DNA of 64,000 nucleotides from JAWLHU01 sp049324875 (GCA_049324875.1 JBMONC010000028.1:45784-109783); one strand, 5' to 3'; positions 51,126-64,000 are shown, numbered from the stretch's first letter. A program made the numbers and translations. The notes: generated by a model from the sequence alone, not told the origin.

Positions 51126-54100
51126 TGCGGCTTCCTCCATACTTCGAGGCCATCCGTCAGAAGGCGGCCGCCCGTTGGGACCAACTGGAGCGGGACCCGG
51201 AACTGGCGGCACCCTGGCATCAACTGTTCAAACAGGTCCAGAGCCCCCGCCATGTCCTGTCTGAACTCCTGCAGAACGCCGATGACGCAGGGGCGACCCA
51301 GGCGGTCGTCTCCATTCAGGGTGGCACCTTCCGTTTCGCCCATGATGGCGACGACTTCTCGGAGGAGCACTTCCGGTCACTCTGCCGGTTCGGTTACTCC
51401 AACAAGCGCTCTCTTCACACGATTGGCTTCCGCGGAATCGGCTTTAAGTCGACCTTCAGCATCGGCGATGAGGTGCGGCTCTTTACACCGACACTCTCCG
51501 TCGCCTTCCGGCGGGAGCGTTTTACGGAGCCGATCTGGATCGAGCGTACAGCAGAAGACTCGGACTGGACCGAGATTCACGTGGCGATCAAGGACGAACA
51601 CCGGGCGCTCGAACTGGAGAAGAACCTGCAGGAGTGGTCTCAGAGCCCAGCCTCGCTCCTCTTCTTCCGCTCGATCCGCCGACTTCTGATCGAAGGGCGG
51701 GAGGTTCACTGGGAGTCCGATGGCCCGGGCCCCGTTCCTGAGAGCGAGTGGATGAAGCTCTCGACCGATCCGGACCGAAGGTACCTGGTGGTCCGATCCC
51801 CGGAGGAGAGCTTTCCCGCTGCTGCGTTGGAGGAGATCCGTCAGGAGCGGATGGCGACCGATGGCGACCTCGACTTTCCTCCCTGTCGGGTCGAGATCGT
51901 GCTGGGCATGGAGGGCAGGCTTTTCGTGGTCCTGCCGACCGGGGTGAAGACCACGCTCCCCTTTGCCTGCAGCGCCCCCTTTGTGCAGGATCCCGCTCGG
52001 GTCAAGATCAAGGATCCTGAGATCTCACCGACAAACCGCTGGCTCCTGGAGCGCATCGGTGCGCTGGCCGCCCGTACCCTGATCAGTTGGGTCGGGAGCA
52101 AGGAGTTGGCCCCTGATCAGCGGGCGGAAGCCTACCAGCTCTTGATCGATCCCGACCCTGGGGACAACTCTCTTGAGGCACAGTGCGCTGGGCTCGCCAG
52201 AGCGGCCTTCGCTGCGATGGTAAAGACCTCCCGGTGGCTGCTGACGGAAGAGGGAGGGCTTCAAAGCTGGCAGAGGTGTGCGGCGGTTCCGCCGGCGCTC
52301 CTGGATGTCTGGTCACCGGGCCAGGTATCCGACCTCTTCGACCCCGCCAAACGTCCTGTGCTTTCCCGGCACGTCGCTGAGGCTCACCGCCAAAGGCTGG
52401 TCCGGTGGGGTGCGATCGGCGAGGTCTCGCTGGCTCGCGTCGTAGAGGTCTTGCGGGCGGTGCATCCGCCCCGGCCTAAGGCATGGCGACAGCTTATGAT
52501 CCTCTGGGCGTGCGTCGCTACGGAGTTCAGCAACCCACGTTATTACTGGAGCCGTCCGAAGGGTGTTCGGGTGGTGCCCGTGCAAGGGTCTGATCTGCTT
52601 CACGCCGAGAACGAGGTCGTGCGTCTCGGGGAGCGGCAGATCCTCCAGTCGCAGGATGATTGGGCTTTTCTTTCGAAGTACCTTCTGGTGCTCAACCAGA
52701 ACTGGACGCGCTACCTGGCGGAGCAACGGCGTGCAGCCGAGGAGTCCAAAGAGCGCCACCTCAGCCAGACCGTAGCGGCGGCCTATCGCCTGCTCAAGGA
52801 GTTGGGCCTCGACGAGACTTCCGATGCGGGCAGGGTCCTGGCTATGGTCTCCCAGAAGTTCTACGCCGAGGAGGACTGCGACCGAGCCGACTGCATTCGG
52901 CTGGCACAGATCGCCGCGAAACTGGGCGCCCCGATCCCCGACGACTTCGAATTCGTGACTCAAGATGACTACCGAAGGCCTCGAACGGCCTCGATCCTGG
53001 TCGACCATCAGGGGGACCTGGATCTGTTCGTAGACGAGGACTGGTACGCGGAACATGTGCTCCATTCGGATTACTTCAAAGCGTACACGAGTTGCAGCGA
53101 GGAAGAATGGCGGCAGTGGTCTGCCTCCCCGCGCACGGGGCTGCTCGGTTTTGCTCCCCTCAAATCGCGTGACACACGGGTCTGGGGAGCGAACCGAATC
53201 CGTGAAGAGTTGACAAGGCGGGGGCTGAAGGAGGAGCCCAGCTTCCCCTACCAGAGCACCGAATTCGTGATCGAGGATCAGGATTTCGAGCCGGAGATCT
53301 GGAAGTACTGGGAGGAGCAGGCGGCTCAGGACCATGGATTCTGGGCACGGGTGATGGCACGCATCCTCAAGCAACCGCAAAGCTACTGGTCGAAGGCGAC
53401 GACCGCCCGTTGCGTACAGGTGGCGAGAAACGGCCATACCCGGGCTGTGACCTCCGAGCCGCTCCTGCCCGCGTGGATTCTGAAGTTCCGTGAGTTGCCC
53501 TGCCTTCAGGACACCTGGGGCCGGTACTGCAAGCCCGGGGACCTATTGCGTCGGACTCCCAACACCGAAGCGCTCCTCGATGTGGAGCCCTTCATCCGGC
53601 GCGAGTTCGACACGGAGAGCCTGGCCCCGCTGCTCAAGCTGCTGGGCGTGCGTGACACCGCGACAGGCTCCGGCCCCATTCTGGACCGTCTTCGGGCCCT
53701 GGCCGGAATACCGGACGCCCCCCTGCATGAGGTGCAGAAGTGGTACCACCGCCTGGACCAGATCACCGACCACTGCTCTACCAGTGAGTTTCGGACCGTA
53801 GAGTCAGCCTTTCAGACCCAGGCCCTGATCCTGACCCACTCCCTGGAGTGGGTGCAACTGGGCGAGGTATTTCTCTCCGCCGATGAGGAGGATGTGCCCG
53901 GCGCCGCAGTCGTTCATCCATCGATCCGCCACCTGGGGCTCTGGCGGAAGCTGCACGTACCGGATCGCCCCACCGCCGAACTGGCCATGGATTGGCTGAA
54001 GAGCCTGCCATCTGGCCAGACTCTATCGGCAGATGAACTGCGCCGGGTCCGCTCTCTGCTCCCCCGGTACCCCGAACGGATCTGGGCAGAGTGCGGCCAC

Positions 54101-55267
54101 TGGCTCAGCCTGGAGGGGGAATGGGTTCCCGTTGCAGAGTTGCAGTATGCCCTGACGATGCAATCGCTGGTCCCGTGGAAGCACCTCTTTCCAGAGGTCA
54201 AGGCCAAGACGGCGGACCTGCAAAAGCTCCCCGCCGACCTGTGTGAGCGGGAGCCCTTCTCTCGCCTGCCGCGACTAGGAAGCTGCATCGAGGAGCGGTT
54301 CCACGCGAAGCCTGGCGCTCTGGGCACCCCGCACACGAGACCGTGGATGGTCGCCTTGGGGCTCGGCCTCGCTCGAATCATCCTGGACGATCCCGACGAG
54401 ATGCAGCGCGTCCGAGAGCTGGGCAGCCGCCTGGCAAGGACGCTATGGCAGCCGGCCTCGGTGCTGGAGACTGTACCCTACCTGGGGGGGACGCCCGCCG
54501 GAACGCCACGGCGCTGCGAGGTGCTCTGGCGGGAGGATCTCCTCTATGTGGAGGATCGCTCCCCTGCCAAATTGGCCGCTGCCGTCCCTCATGAGCTGGG
54601 GAGGCTCTTTGCCCGCACCGAAATCAGCGATGCGGTGAAGCTCTGCTATGAGCGCTCCCCCGAGTTCGTTGAGGATTTCCTCCAGACCGCCTTTGAACTG
54701 GCTCCTCCCGAGGAGATTTCGGAGCCGACCCAGCCCGCCGATCCTGGCAAGGAGAGGGAGCCAGCCCGGTCGGAGGTGGCCGTGACCCGGGAACCCGAAC
54801 CCGTTCGCCCGACCGTTCCGAAGGAGTGGTTCAAGCCGAACGACCAGGAGCCTCCCCCATCACCCCCGCAGCAGCCAAAGCAGCCCAAACCCCCGCAACC
54901 CAGCCTGATCGACCTCTTCGCAGCGGGCAGGGGCTTCGCCAAAGATGGCGCCGACCGTTTCGTTCACCCCGATGGCCGATGGCTTGGGAAGAACAGGGAG
55001 AGCCTCTTTCCTTGGGTCCTTTGGTCGGCGAACGGGGACCCGCTTCAGCACTATTGGGTGAAGGAGCACTGCCTGGAGCGGGAGCCGCTTCAGCTGGAGT
55101 CGGAGATCTGGCAGTTCTGCCAGCGCTCGCCTGACCGCTACTCGCTGATCCTGACCACCCCGGAGGGCGCTCCCGTGGAGGTTTCGGGACGTCGCCTCGT
55201 CGAACTCTATGAACGTGAAGAGTTGACCATTTATCCTGCCACGTATAGGTTGGTGTATCGCACATGA
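51125..55267 (+). CDS. Giant sacsin-like GHKL (HSP90-type) ATPase
   Basis: The 1380-residue protein has an N-terminal GHKL ATPase: E-L-L-Q-N-A-D-D-A-G-A near residue 47 (N-box) and G-F-R-G-I-G-F-K-S near 101 (glycine lid). This is the sacsin-like form. The central 1000 residues are without recognised motifs. A Pro/Gln/Lys-rich linker (about 1240-1262) leads to a C-terminal domain of about 110 residues. The start overlaps the helicase stop by one base, and the ATGA junction with the methyltransferase overlaps by four. A chaperone-like conformational switch or sensor is inferred. Confidence 0.85.
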   Translation: MRLPPYFEAIRQKAAARWDQLERDPELAAPWHQLFKQVQSPRHVLSELLQNADDAGATQAVVSIQGGTFRFAHDGDDFSEEHFRSLCRFGYSNKRSLHTIGFRGIGFKSTFSIGDEVRLFTPTLSVAFRRERFTEPIWIERTAEDSDWTEIHVAIKDEHRALELEKNLQEWSQSPASLLFFRSIRRLLIEGREVHWESDGPGPVPESEWMKLSTDPDRRYLVVRSPEESFPAAALEEIRQERMATDGDLDFPPCRVEIVLGMEGRLFVVLPTGVKTTLPFACSAPFVQDPARVKIKDPEISPTNRWLLERIGALAARTLISWVGSKELAPDQRAEAYQLLIDPDPGDNSLEAQCAGLARAAFAAMVKTSRWLLTEEGGLQSWQRCAAVPPALLDVWSPGQVSDLFDPAKRPVLSRHVAEAHRQRLVRWGAIGEVSLARVVEVLRAVHPPRPKAWRQLMILWACVATEFSNPRYYWSRPKGVRVVPVQGSDLLHAENEVVRLGERQILQSQDDWAFLSKYLLVLNQNWTRYLAEQRRAAEESKERHLSQTVAAAYRLLKELGLDETSDAGRVLAMVSQKFYAEEDCDRADCIRLAQIAAKLGAPIPDDFEFVTQDDYRRPRTASILVDHQGDLDLFVDEDWYAEHVLHSDYFKAYTSCSEEEWRQWSASPRTGLLGFAPLKSRDTRVWGANRIREELTRRGLKEEPSFPYQSTEFVIEDQDFEPEIWKYWEEQAAQDHGFWARVMARILKQPQSYWSKATTARCVQVARNGHTRAVTSEPLLPAWILKFRELPCLQDTWGRYCKPGDLLRRTPNTEALLDVEPFIRREFDTESLAPLLKLLGVRDTATGSGPILDRLRALAGIPDAPLHEVQKWYHRLDQITDHCSTSEFRTVESAFQTQALILTHSLEWVQLGEVFLSADEEDVPGAAVVHPSIRHLGLWRKLHVPDRPTAELAMDWLKSLPSGQTLSADELRRVRSLLPRYPERIWAECGHWLSLEGEWVPVAELQYALTMQSLVPWKHLFPEVKAKTADLQKLPADLCEREPFSRLPRLGSCIEERFHAKPGALGTPHTRPWMVALGLGLARIILDDPDEMQRVRELGSRLARTLWQPASVLETVPYLGGTPAGTPRRCEVLWREDLLYVEDRSPAKLAAAVPHELGRLFARTEISDAVKLCYERSPEFVEDFLQTAFELAPPEEISEPTQPADPGKEREPARSEVAVTREPEPVRPTVPKEWFKPNDQEPPPSPPQQPKQPKPPQPSLIDLFAAGRGFAKDGADRFVHPDGRWLGKNRESLFPWVLWSANGDPLQHYWVKEHCLEREPLQLESEIWQFCQRSPDRYSLILTTPEGAPVEVSGRRLVELYEREELTIYPATYRLVYRT

Positions 55268-58155
55268 GTCAGTACCGCAAGAAGCTGATTGAGGTAGCCC
55301 TGCCGCTGGAGGCGATCAACAAGGCCAGCGCGCGTGAGAAGTCGATTCGGTACGGGCACCCCAGCACGTTGCACCTCTGGTGGGCCCGGCGCCCGCTGGC
55401 GGCGGCGCGGGCGGTGATCTTCGCCCAGATGGTAGATGATCCGTCCTCCTACCCGGACCTTTTCCCCAACGAGAAGGCGCAGGAGAAGGAGCGGAAGCGG
55501 CTCTTCAAGATCATCGAGGAGCTTGTCCAGTGGGAGAACACCACCAATGAGCGGGTGCTCCAGCAGGCGCGGGACGAGATCTGGGCGAGCTGGCGCCGGA
55601 CCTGCGCCGAGCACGCAGACCACCCGAGGGCCAAGGAGCTGTTCGATCGGAACAAGCTCCCGGCCTTTCATGATCCCTTTGCCGGCGGCGGCACGCTGCC
55701 TCTGGAGGCCCAGCGGCTGGGGCTGGAGGCATACGCTAGCGACCTGAACCCGGTGGCGGTTCTGATCAACAAGGCGATGATCGAGATTCCGCCCAAGTTT
55801 GCCGGAATGCCGCCGGTTAATCCGAAGTCTCGGGCGGAGGGAGCGCTGCGGGTCTGGCGGGGGGCAGAGGGTCTGGCGGAGGATGTCCGCTACTACGGGC
55901 AGTGGATGCGGGACGAGGCGGAGAAGCGGATCGGGCACCTCTACCCGAAGGTGGAGGTGACGGCGGAGATGGCGAAGGACCGCCCAGACCTAAAGCCTTA
56001 CGTGGGGCGGAAGCTGACCGTGATCGCCTGGATTTGGGCAAGGACCGTGAGGAGCCCCAACCCGGCGTTTGCGCAAGTAGATGTTCCACTGGCTTCTACC
56101 TTTATGTTGTCGACCAAAGCGGGGAAAGAGGCTTATGTGGAGCCTATCGTTGCGGGTGACACCTATCGTTTTGCTGTGAAGGTGGGTAAGCCGCAGGATC
56201 TAGAGGCGGCGAAGAACGGAACAAAGCTTGCACGCGGAGCTAACTTCCGATGCATTCTATCCGATACGGTCATTGAGGCTAAGTACATTCGAGCGGAGGC
56301 GCAGGCGGGTCGTTTAGGTACACGGTTGATGGCGATCGTAGCCGATGGCGCGAACGGGAGGTTGTATCTACCCCCTACCCAGGAGATGGAGAGCATCGCG
56401 AAGTCAGCCATACCTTCATGGAAGCCGGATCTCAAGGTACCGACACCGTGCCATGATGTGGACAGGTTGCCGATGTATGGGATGCCAAGCTGGGGCGACG
56501 CATTCACCCCTCGCCAACTCGTGGCATATGCAACCTTCTCTGACTTGGTCCAGGAAATCCGCGGGTTGGCAAAGGATCACGCACAGGCGGCGGGTTTGCG
56601 TAATGAGGACCATGCTCTAGCCATCGGAGGAACTGGGGCTACCGCTTATGCAGATGCGATCGCCGTCTTTGTGGCGTTTGCCATCTCAAAGATCACCAAT
56701 GTGGGCTCATCAGTTGCCTCATGGATGAGTGACCGCGGATCATTCCGCGAGACGTTTGCCCGCCAGGCCATTCAGATGGTGTGGGACTATGCCGAGGCGA
56801 ATCCGTTGTCCGAGGGCGGTGGCAGCTTTGCCACGGCTGTCGAAAAGGGAACTCTGGCCCTTGCCGCACTCCCGGCAAGTCCTCGCGGGGTTGTGGAACA
56901 GGCTGACGCCTCCTCGCAGGTCCTTTCTAATGGTAAAATCGTCTCGACTGACCCGCCCTATTACGACAACATCAGCTACGCCGACCTCTCGGATTTCTTC
57001 TATGTCTGGCTTCGCCGCTCATTGCGGCTGGTCTATCCCGATCTGTTCGCGACGCTTGGCGTTCCAAAAGCTGAAGAGTTGGTGGCCACGCCGTATCGCC
57101 ATGGCGGCAAACGAAAGGCTGAGGCTTTCTTTCTATCTGGCATGACTCAGGCCATGCATCGCCTTGCTGAGCAGGCTCATCCGGCCTTCCCTGTTACGAT
57201 ATACTATGCCTTTAAGCAGTCTGAGAGGGATGGTGTTGATGGCACAGCGAGCACTGGCTGGGAGACTTTTTTGGAAGCTGTGATCTGTGCGGGCTTTTCG
57301 ATCAGCGGCACGTGGCCGGTGCGTACGGAGGGCTCCGGGCGTATTATCGCCAAGGGCACCAACGCCTTAGCCTCCAGCATCGTTCTTGTCTGCCGGAAGC
57401 GCCCCGCTAACGCTCCCACCGCCACCCGGCGAGAGTTCCTCGCAACCCTCAAGGCCGAACTCCCCAAAGCACTCACCCACCTCCAGAAGGGCAACATCGC
57501 CCCGGTCGACCTGGCCCAGGCTGCCATCGGGCCCGGCATGGCCGTCTACACCCGGTACGCCAAGGTCCTCGACGCCGAGGGCAAGCCGGTGCCCGTCCGC
57601 GAAGCCCTGGCCCTGATTAACCAGGTTCTCGATGAGGTGCTGGCCGAGCAGGAGGGCGAGTTCGACGCCGAGACCCGTTGGGCGCTGGCCTGGTTCGAGC
57701 AGAACGGCTTCGGCGAGGGCGAGTTTGGCGTCGCCGACACGCTCTCCAAGGCCAAGAACACCAGCGTCGCCGGCATGGTGCAGGCCGGCATCCTGGACTC
57801 CAAGCGGGGCAAGGTTCGCCTGCTCCGCCCCGCCGAGCTGGACCCGAACTGGGACCCGACCACCGACAAGCGGCTGAACGCCTGGGAGGTCGTACACCAC
57901 CTGATCCGCTCCCTTGAGGAGGGCGGTGAGCCGGCGGCGGCTGCTCTGGTCAAGAAGCTCGGCACCCAGGCCGAGGCGGCCCGAGATCTGGCCTACCGGC
58001 TCTACACCATCTGCGAGCGGAAGAAGCGTGCCGCCGAGGCGCTCTCGTACAACAGCCTCGTTCAGAGTTGGCCCGAGATCATCCGCCTGACCCATGAGGG
58101 CGGTGCGCAGCGGATTGAGCAGTCCACCATCTTCGACAACGAGGAGCTGGAGTAA
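55264..58155 (+). CDS. DUF1156-family DNA methyltransferase (Hma-like methylase)
   Basis: The 963-residue protein begins with the DUF1156 hallmark I-R-Y-G-H-P-S-T-L-H-L-W-W-A-R-R-P near residue 25. The AdoMet-binding D-P-F-A-G-G-G-T is near 137 and the catalytic D-P-P-Y near 562, typical of amino-methyltransferases (N6-adenine or N4-cytosine). The central part (about 56.06-57.33 kb, residues 265-690) is visibly poorer in GC and uses different codons from the flanks, as if replaced by recombination. It would mark self DNA for the system. ATG overlaps the upstream stop. Confidence 0.92.
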   Translation: MSQYRKKLIEVALPLEAINKASAREKSIRYGHPSTLHLWWARRPLAAARAVIFAQMVDDPSSYPDLFPNEKAQEKERKRLFKIIEELVQWENTTNERVLQQARDEIWASWRRTCAEHADHPRAKELFDRNKLPAFHDPFAGGGTLPLEAQRLGLEAYASDLNPVAVLINKAMIEIPPKFAGMPPVNPKSRAEGALRVWRGAEGLAEDVRYYGQWMRDEAEKRIGHLYPKVEVTAEMAKDRPDLKPYVGRKLTVIAWIWARTVRSPNPAFAQVDVPLASTFMLSTKAGKEAYVEPIVAGDTYRFAVKVGKPQDLEAAKNGTKLARGANFRCILSDTVIEAKYIRAEAQAGRLGTRLMAIVADGANGRLYLPPTQEMESIAKSAIPSWKPDLKVPTPCHDVDRLPMYGMPSWGDAFTPRQLVAYATFSDLVQEIRGLAKDHAQAAGLRNEDHALAIGGTGATAYADAIAVFVAFAISKITNVGSSVASWMSDRGSFRETFARQAIQMVWDYAEANPLSEGGGSFATAVEKGTLALAALPASPRGVVEQADASSQVLSNGKIVSTDPPYYDNISYADLSDFFYVWLRRSLRLVYPDLFATLGVPKAEELVATPYRHGGKRKAEAFFLSGMTQAMHRLAEQAHPAFPVTIYYAFKQSERDGVDGTASTGWETFLEAVICAGFSISGTWPVRTEGSGRIIAKGTNALASSIVLVCRKRPANAPTATRREFLATLKAELPKALTHLQKGNIAPVDLAQAAIGPGMAVYTRYAKVLDAEGKPVPVREALALINQVLDEVLAEQEGEFDAETRWALAWFEQNGFGEGEFGVADTLSKAKNTSVAGMVQAGILDSKRGKVRLLRPAELDPNWDPTTDKRLNAWEVVHHLIRSLEEGGEPAAAALVKKLGTQAEAARDLAYRLYTICERKKRAAEALSYNSLVQSWPEIIRLTHEGGAQRIEQSTIFDNEELE

Positions 58156-58158
58156 GCC

Positions 58159-61530
<3,372 letters not shown>

Positions 61531-61598
61531 GTCTTAGAAGGGTGCCTTCACCTTGCCAGGCTCACCAAAGCGACCAGGTTACTGTATACGATAGAGAA

Positions 61599-61629
61599 AG
61601 AGCGGGAGGCCATGGATGTCTCCCGCTCT
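61599..61629 (+). terminator. Terminator hairpin after the defence operon
   Basis: AGAGCGGGAG (61599-61608) pairs with CTCCCGCTCT (61620-61629) around an 11-base loop. No T run follows, so strength is uncertain. Confidence 0.6.
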
Positions 61630-61709
61630 GTTCCACTCTTGTAGGGAAGGCACTCGGACTCTTCCCGGAATCCCGCGGCGCCGTGCGAATCGCGGCCTTG
61701 TTATCCCCA

Positions 61710-62545
61710 TCAGCCTGCTCTCCCCACCACCCCATCCAGCGCCGAGAGGGCCCCCCAGTCCCCCCAGCGGACCCACAGGAGCGGCAGGCCCACCTTCTCG
61801 CAGATCCCATTCTTGAGCCGGTCCCGCGCCATCGTCAGCGGGTCCTTCTCATGCGTCGCCCCGTCCAGCTCCACCGCCGCCACCGGCTTGAAGCCCCCCA
61901 ACTCCACCACCACCATGTCCAGGTGGGCCCGGAAGGCGTAGTCCCGCTCCTGCCGGCTCAAGGCCCCCAGTCGGTCCGGCCCCAGCGCATCCAGCACCCG
62001 CACCTTGGGCGCCAGCATTACGGGGCGCCCCTGTAGGCGCGCCTGCAGCTCCCGGTAGAGCACCTGCTCGCCGCCGTTCAGCACCCCGTGCCCAGCCGGC
62101 GGGCGAACTGGGCGGCCTCGGCGTCGGTCAGCTCCCCGCTCTCGGTCAGGAAGCGGCGGTTGAGCAGCAGGTCGCCCTCCCGGATCAGCCGCACCGCAAC
62201 GCCCGGCCCGCCCTCGACCCGGACGGGGGTGTAGCAAATGGGGATCAGGCTCCGCTGCTGCTGGACCAGCGGGAAGGCGTAGTAGAGGAGTTGGTTCTCC
62301 TCCGGGCCCTTGCGGGCGATCAGCTGGCGCACCTGCTGCAGGTCGGAGGGGTCGGTGATCAGCGCCTCGGACGCCTCCCGGGTGATCAGGCGGTCCTCTG
62401 CCATCCGGAGCAGGGCGTAGCCGCGCCGCTCCAGGGCGACCTGCAGCCGCTCCATCTGCTCCCGCTCCAGGCACTGGCGGAAGTAGGCGACCAGGGCGGG
62501 CCAGTTTCGTGTGGGGGCGCCGGGACGGGTCGGACTGGGGTGCAT
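61710..62545 (-). pseudogene. DUF2726-domain protein gene with a frameshift
   Basis: From ATG 62545 (AGGAGGG upstream) one frame gives 155 residues and stops at 62078. The continuation lies in another frame from about 62095 to a stop at 61710. It encodes a DUF2726 nuclease-like domain with F-R-A-H-L-D-M-V-V-V, V-A-A-V-E-L-D-G-A-T-H and G-L-P-L-L-W-V-R. Switching frames within L-G-x-G-V-L-N-G-G restores one protein of about 278 residues. A single-base indel near 62085-62095 is implied, either a real mutation or a sequencing error in a G-rich tract. An intact DUF2726 gene lies 800 bp away. Confidence 0.8.
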
Positions 62546-62706
62546 GGGGGTCCCTCCTGCGGAGATCGTTACGCTTCGACGATTCGGCTTGGTCGATGGG
62601 ATCTCCTTGCACGGATGTCTCACAGCTTGAATGTTTCACCAAGTGAGCAGGAGCCAAGCGAACCCGATCAGAATGTATACGCATTTACGAGATAGGTGGT
62701 GCCGCC

Positions 62707-63324
62707 ATGACCCATCGAGACCGGATCCTGGCCTTCCTTGCCGAACGCCCCTCGCTCTGGTTCGATGATGACGAGCTGGCCCGGGCGCTGCAGATCCGGC
62801 CCCGGCAGGCGGTCAACCAGATCTGCCGCAAGCTGCATGCCGCCGGGCAGATCCGCCGGGAGCAGCGAGACGGCAAGCTTCGCAACAGCGCCGCGGGCGC
62901 CGGCCTTCCCGCGGGGGCGGTCGCAGCCAGCCTCCAAAGCCGAGAGGAGGGTCCATCCATGACGCCCGCCGGCTTCGAGGCGCTGGCCGCCAGGGTCCTC
63001 TCACAGCACTTCGGGGTCAGCCTGGCGCCGGGATCGGTTCGGAACGTCCCCAAGCGCTTTGACCTGGTCTCGCCGGGGGGCGAGGTGGTGGGGGATGCCA
63101 AGTTCTACACCCTGGTCCGAGGGGAGAACCTGCCGCCCGCCAAGTTCTCGGTGATCGCCGAGCATCTCTGGCTCCTGGAGAAGACCGGAGCCCGGACGAA
63201 GTTCCTGGTCTTCGGCAACGACCGGCGGGTGCCCGAGCAGTGGCTCCGTCGCTACGGCCATCTGGCCGGCGATGTCGCCTTCTTCTTCCTGACCCCCGCG
63301 GGGGAGCTGGAGCGACTCACCTAA
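62707..63324 (+). CDS. HTH plus restriction-endonuclease-like protein
   Basis: The 205-residue protein has an N-terminal winged-helix-like part (about 1-50: W-F-D-D-D-E-L-A-R-A-L, then N-Q-I-C-R-K-L) and a C-terminal PD-(D/E)XK-like domain. The latter has F-D-L-V followed by E-V-V-G-D-A-K near residues 118-130. A double function as DNA-binding nuclease is likely. It is divergent from the frameshifted DUF2726 gene; the 160 bp between them should hold both promoters, though none is clear. It is followed by another nuclease-like gene after 27 bases. Confidence 0.72.
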   Translation: MTHRDRILAFLAERPSLWFDDDELARALQIRPRQAVNQICRKLHAAGQIRREQRDGKLRNSAAGAGLPAGAVAASLQSREEGPSMTPAGFEALAARVLSQHFGVSLAPGSVRNVPKRFDLVSPGGEVVGDAKFYTLVRGENLPPAKFSVIAEHLWLLEKTGARTKFLVFGNDRRVPEQWLRRYGHLAGDVAFFFLTPAGELERLT

Positions 63325-63351
63325 ACATCGGGCCAGAAGAGGAGAGCGATC

Positions 63352-64000
63352 ATGTCCTCACAGAATGCAGGCTGCCTTGGCTTCCTGTTCGGCCGGCCCC
63401 GCGAGACCCGCCCCTCCTCCCAGCTCGACGACTGGAACCTCCCGAGTCCCGTCGCCCAGCGCCTGCCCTATAACCTGCGCCGCGCCTTCCTCTCGCCCGC
63501 CGAACTCTCCTTCTACCACGTCCTGCGCCTCGCCGCCGGAGAGCAGTATGCCATCAGCTGCAAGGTGGGGCTGAGCGACATCTTCTACGTGGCCCAGAAG
63601 GATGGGCGCATGAGCTGGCACAACAAGATCGACCGGAAGCACGTAGACTTCCTGCTCTGCAACGCCCAGAGCATGCTCCCCATCGCCGGCATCGAGCTGG
63701 ATGACGCCTCCCACTACCGGGAGGATCGGTACGAACGGGACGCCTTCGTGGACGAGGTCTTCCAGGCCGCGGGGCTGCCGCTCTTCCACATGCCGGCCCG
63801 CCGCTCCTACTCGGTGGAGGAGCTGCGGGAGAGCCTGGGAGAGGTCCTGACCATGGCGCCGCCGGCGGCCACTGTGACGGTGGCGAAGGGGGAGACGCCC
63901 ACCTGCCCCCGCTGCGGCGTCCCGATGGTCCGGCGGGCCGCCCGGAAGAACGGGAGCCCGTTCTGGGGCTGCAAGAACTACCCGCAGTGCCGGGAGATCA
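63352..64000 (+). CDS. DUF2726-domain protein with topoisomerase-type zinc ribbon (3' end outside window)
   Basis: Starts at ATG 63352 after GAAGAGGAGAG and stays open to the window end (216 residues seen). Residues about 40-155 form a DUF2726 domain: H-V-D-F-L-L-C and G-I-E-L-D-D-A-S-H, the usual nuclease-fold strand and acidic-His motif, ending G-L-P-L-F-H. From about 184 a zf-C4_Topoisom ribbon begins (C-P-R-C-G, then F-W-G-C-K-N-Y-P-Q-C). The ribbon suggests DNA binding. It probably forms an operon with the preceding nuclease-like gene. Confidence 0.85.
   Translation, partial: MSSQNAGCLGFLFGRPRETRPSSQLDDWNLPSPVAQRLPYNLRRAFLSPAELSFYHVLRLAAGEQYAISCKVGLSDIFYVAQKDGRMSWHNKIDRKHVDFLLCNAQSMLPIAGIELDDASHYREDRYERDAFVDEVFQAAGLPLFHMPARRSYSVEELRESLGEVLTMAPPAATVTVAKGETPTCPRCGVPMVRRAARKNGSPFWGCKNYPQCREI

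Overview
The window looks like a scaffold from a high-GC, Gram-positive, spore-forming Firmicute, most likely Symbiobacterium or a close relative. I infer this from very GC-rich coding sequence, strong AGGAGG-type ribosome binding sites, an S-layer (SLH) giant protein, two YheC/YheD-type spore-coat ATP-grasp genes, and lipoproteins with Gram-positive-style lipoboxes. Genus is inferred from overall character only, because no rRNA or tRNA gene is present. Two 100-N gaps (17514-17613 and 26471-26570) show a draft assembly.

Layout. (1) 1-6.6 kb: the 3' end of a giant surface protein with 13 Ig/cadherin-like repeats and three C-terminal SLH domains. (2) 7.0-20.8 kb: a catabolic cluster on the + strand. 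It holds a FadR/GntR regulator with a matching operator, an Ldh2-type dehydrogenase, two HpcH/HpaI aldolases, glycerate kinase, a D-hydroxyacid dehydrogenase, a TctB-TctA-TctC carboxylate transporter, hydroxypyruvate-isomerase-like and tartronate-semialdehyde-reductase-like enzymes, a split transketolase and a RuBisCO-like protein. Together these suggest uptake of a hydroxy- or sugar acid, cleavage or decarboxylation, and entry to glycolysis as glycerate and sugar phosphates. (3) 21-29.7 kb: YheC/YheD genes, a divergent KamA-like radical SAM enzyme, a small gene doubled by an assembly gap, a DUF815 AAA+ ATPase with a WYL regulator, a decayed tail-fibre-like remnant and a coiled-coil protein. 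(4) 30-40.9 kb: a beta-lactamase-family hydrolase, an amino-acid ABC importer with an ArgR-like operator and an aminotransferase, pyruvate carboxylase, and small membrane and amphi-Trp proteins.

(5) 40.9-64 kb is a defence island: a DUF262/HNH (GmrSD-like) protein, a DUF6978/DUF1828 pair, a stalk-domain secreted protein, an unrecognised 555-residue protein with a histone-like basic tail, and a tightly overlapped four-gene operon (SNF2 helicase with DUF3883, giant sacsin-like GHKL ATPase, DUF1156 methyltransferase, Swt1-HEPN/DUF499 ATPase). It continues into a frameshifted DUF2726 gene, a restriction-endonuclease-like gene and an intact DUF2726/zinc-ribbon gene cut by the window end. The four-gene operon resembles the Hma (helicase-methylase-ATPase) defence type as I recall it, with an extra GHKL component and possibly an RNase-type HEPN module.

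Scattered through the intergenic spaces is a family of palindromic elements with tandem TCCGTG-based terminal inverted repeats and internal GGTGC-GAA-GCACC hairpins (four copies plus one at a gap edge). They sit next to terminators and probably caused one of the gaps.
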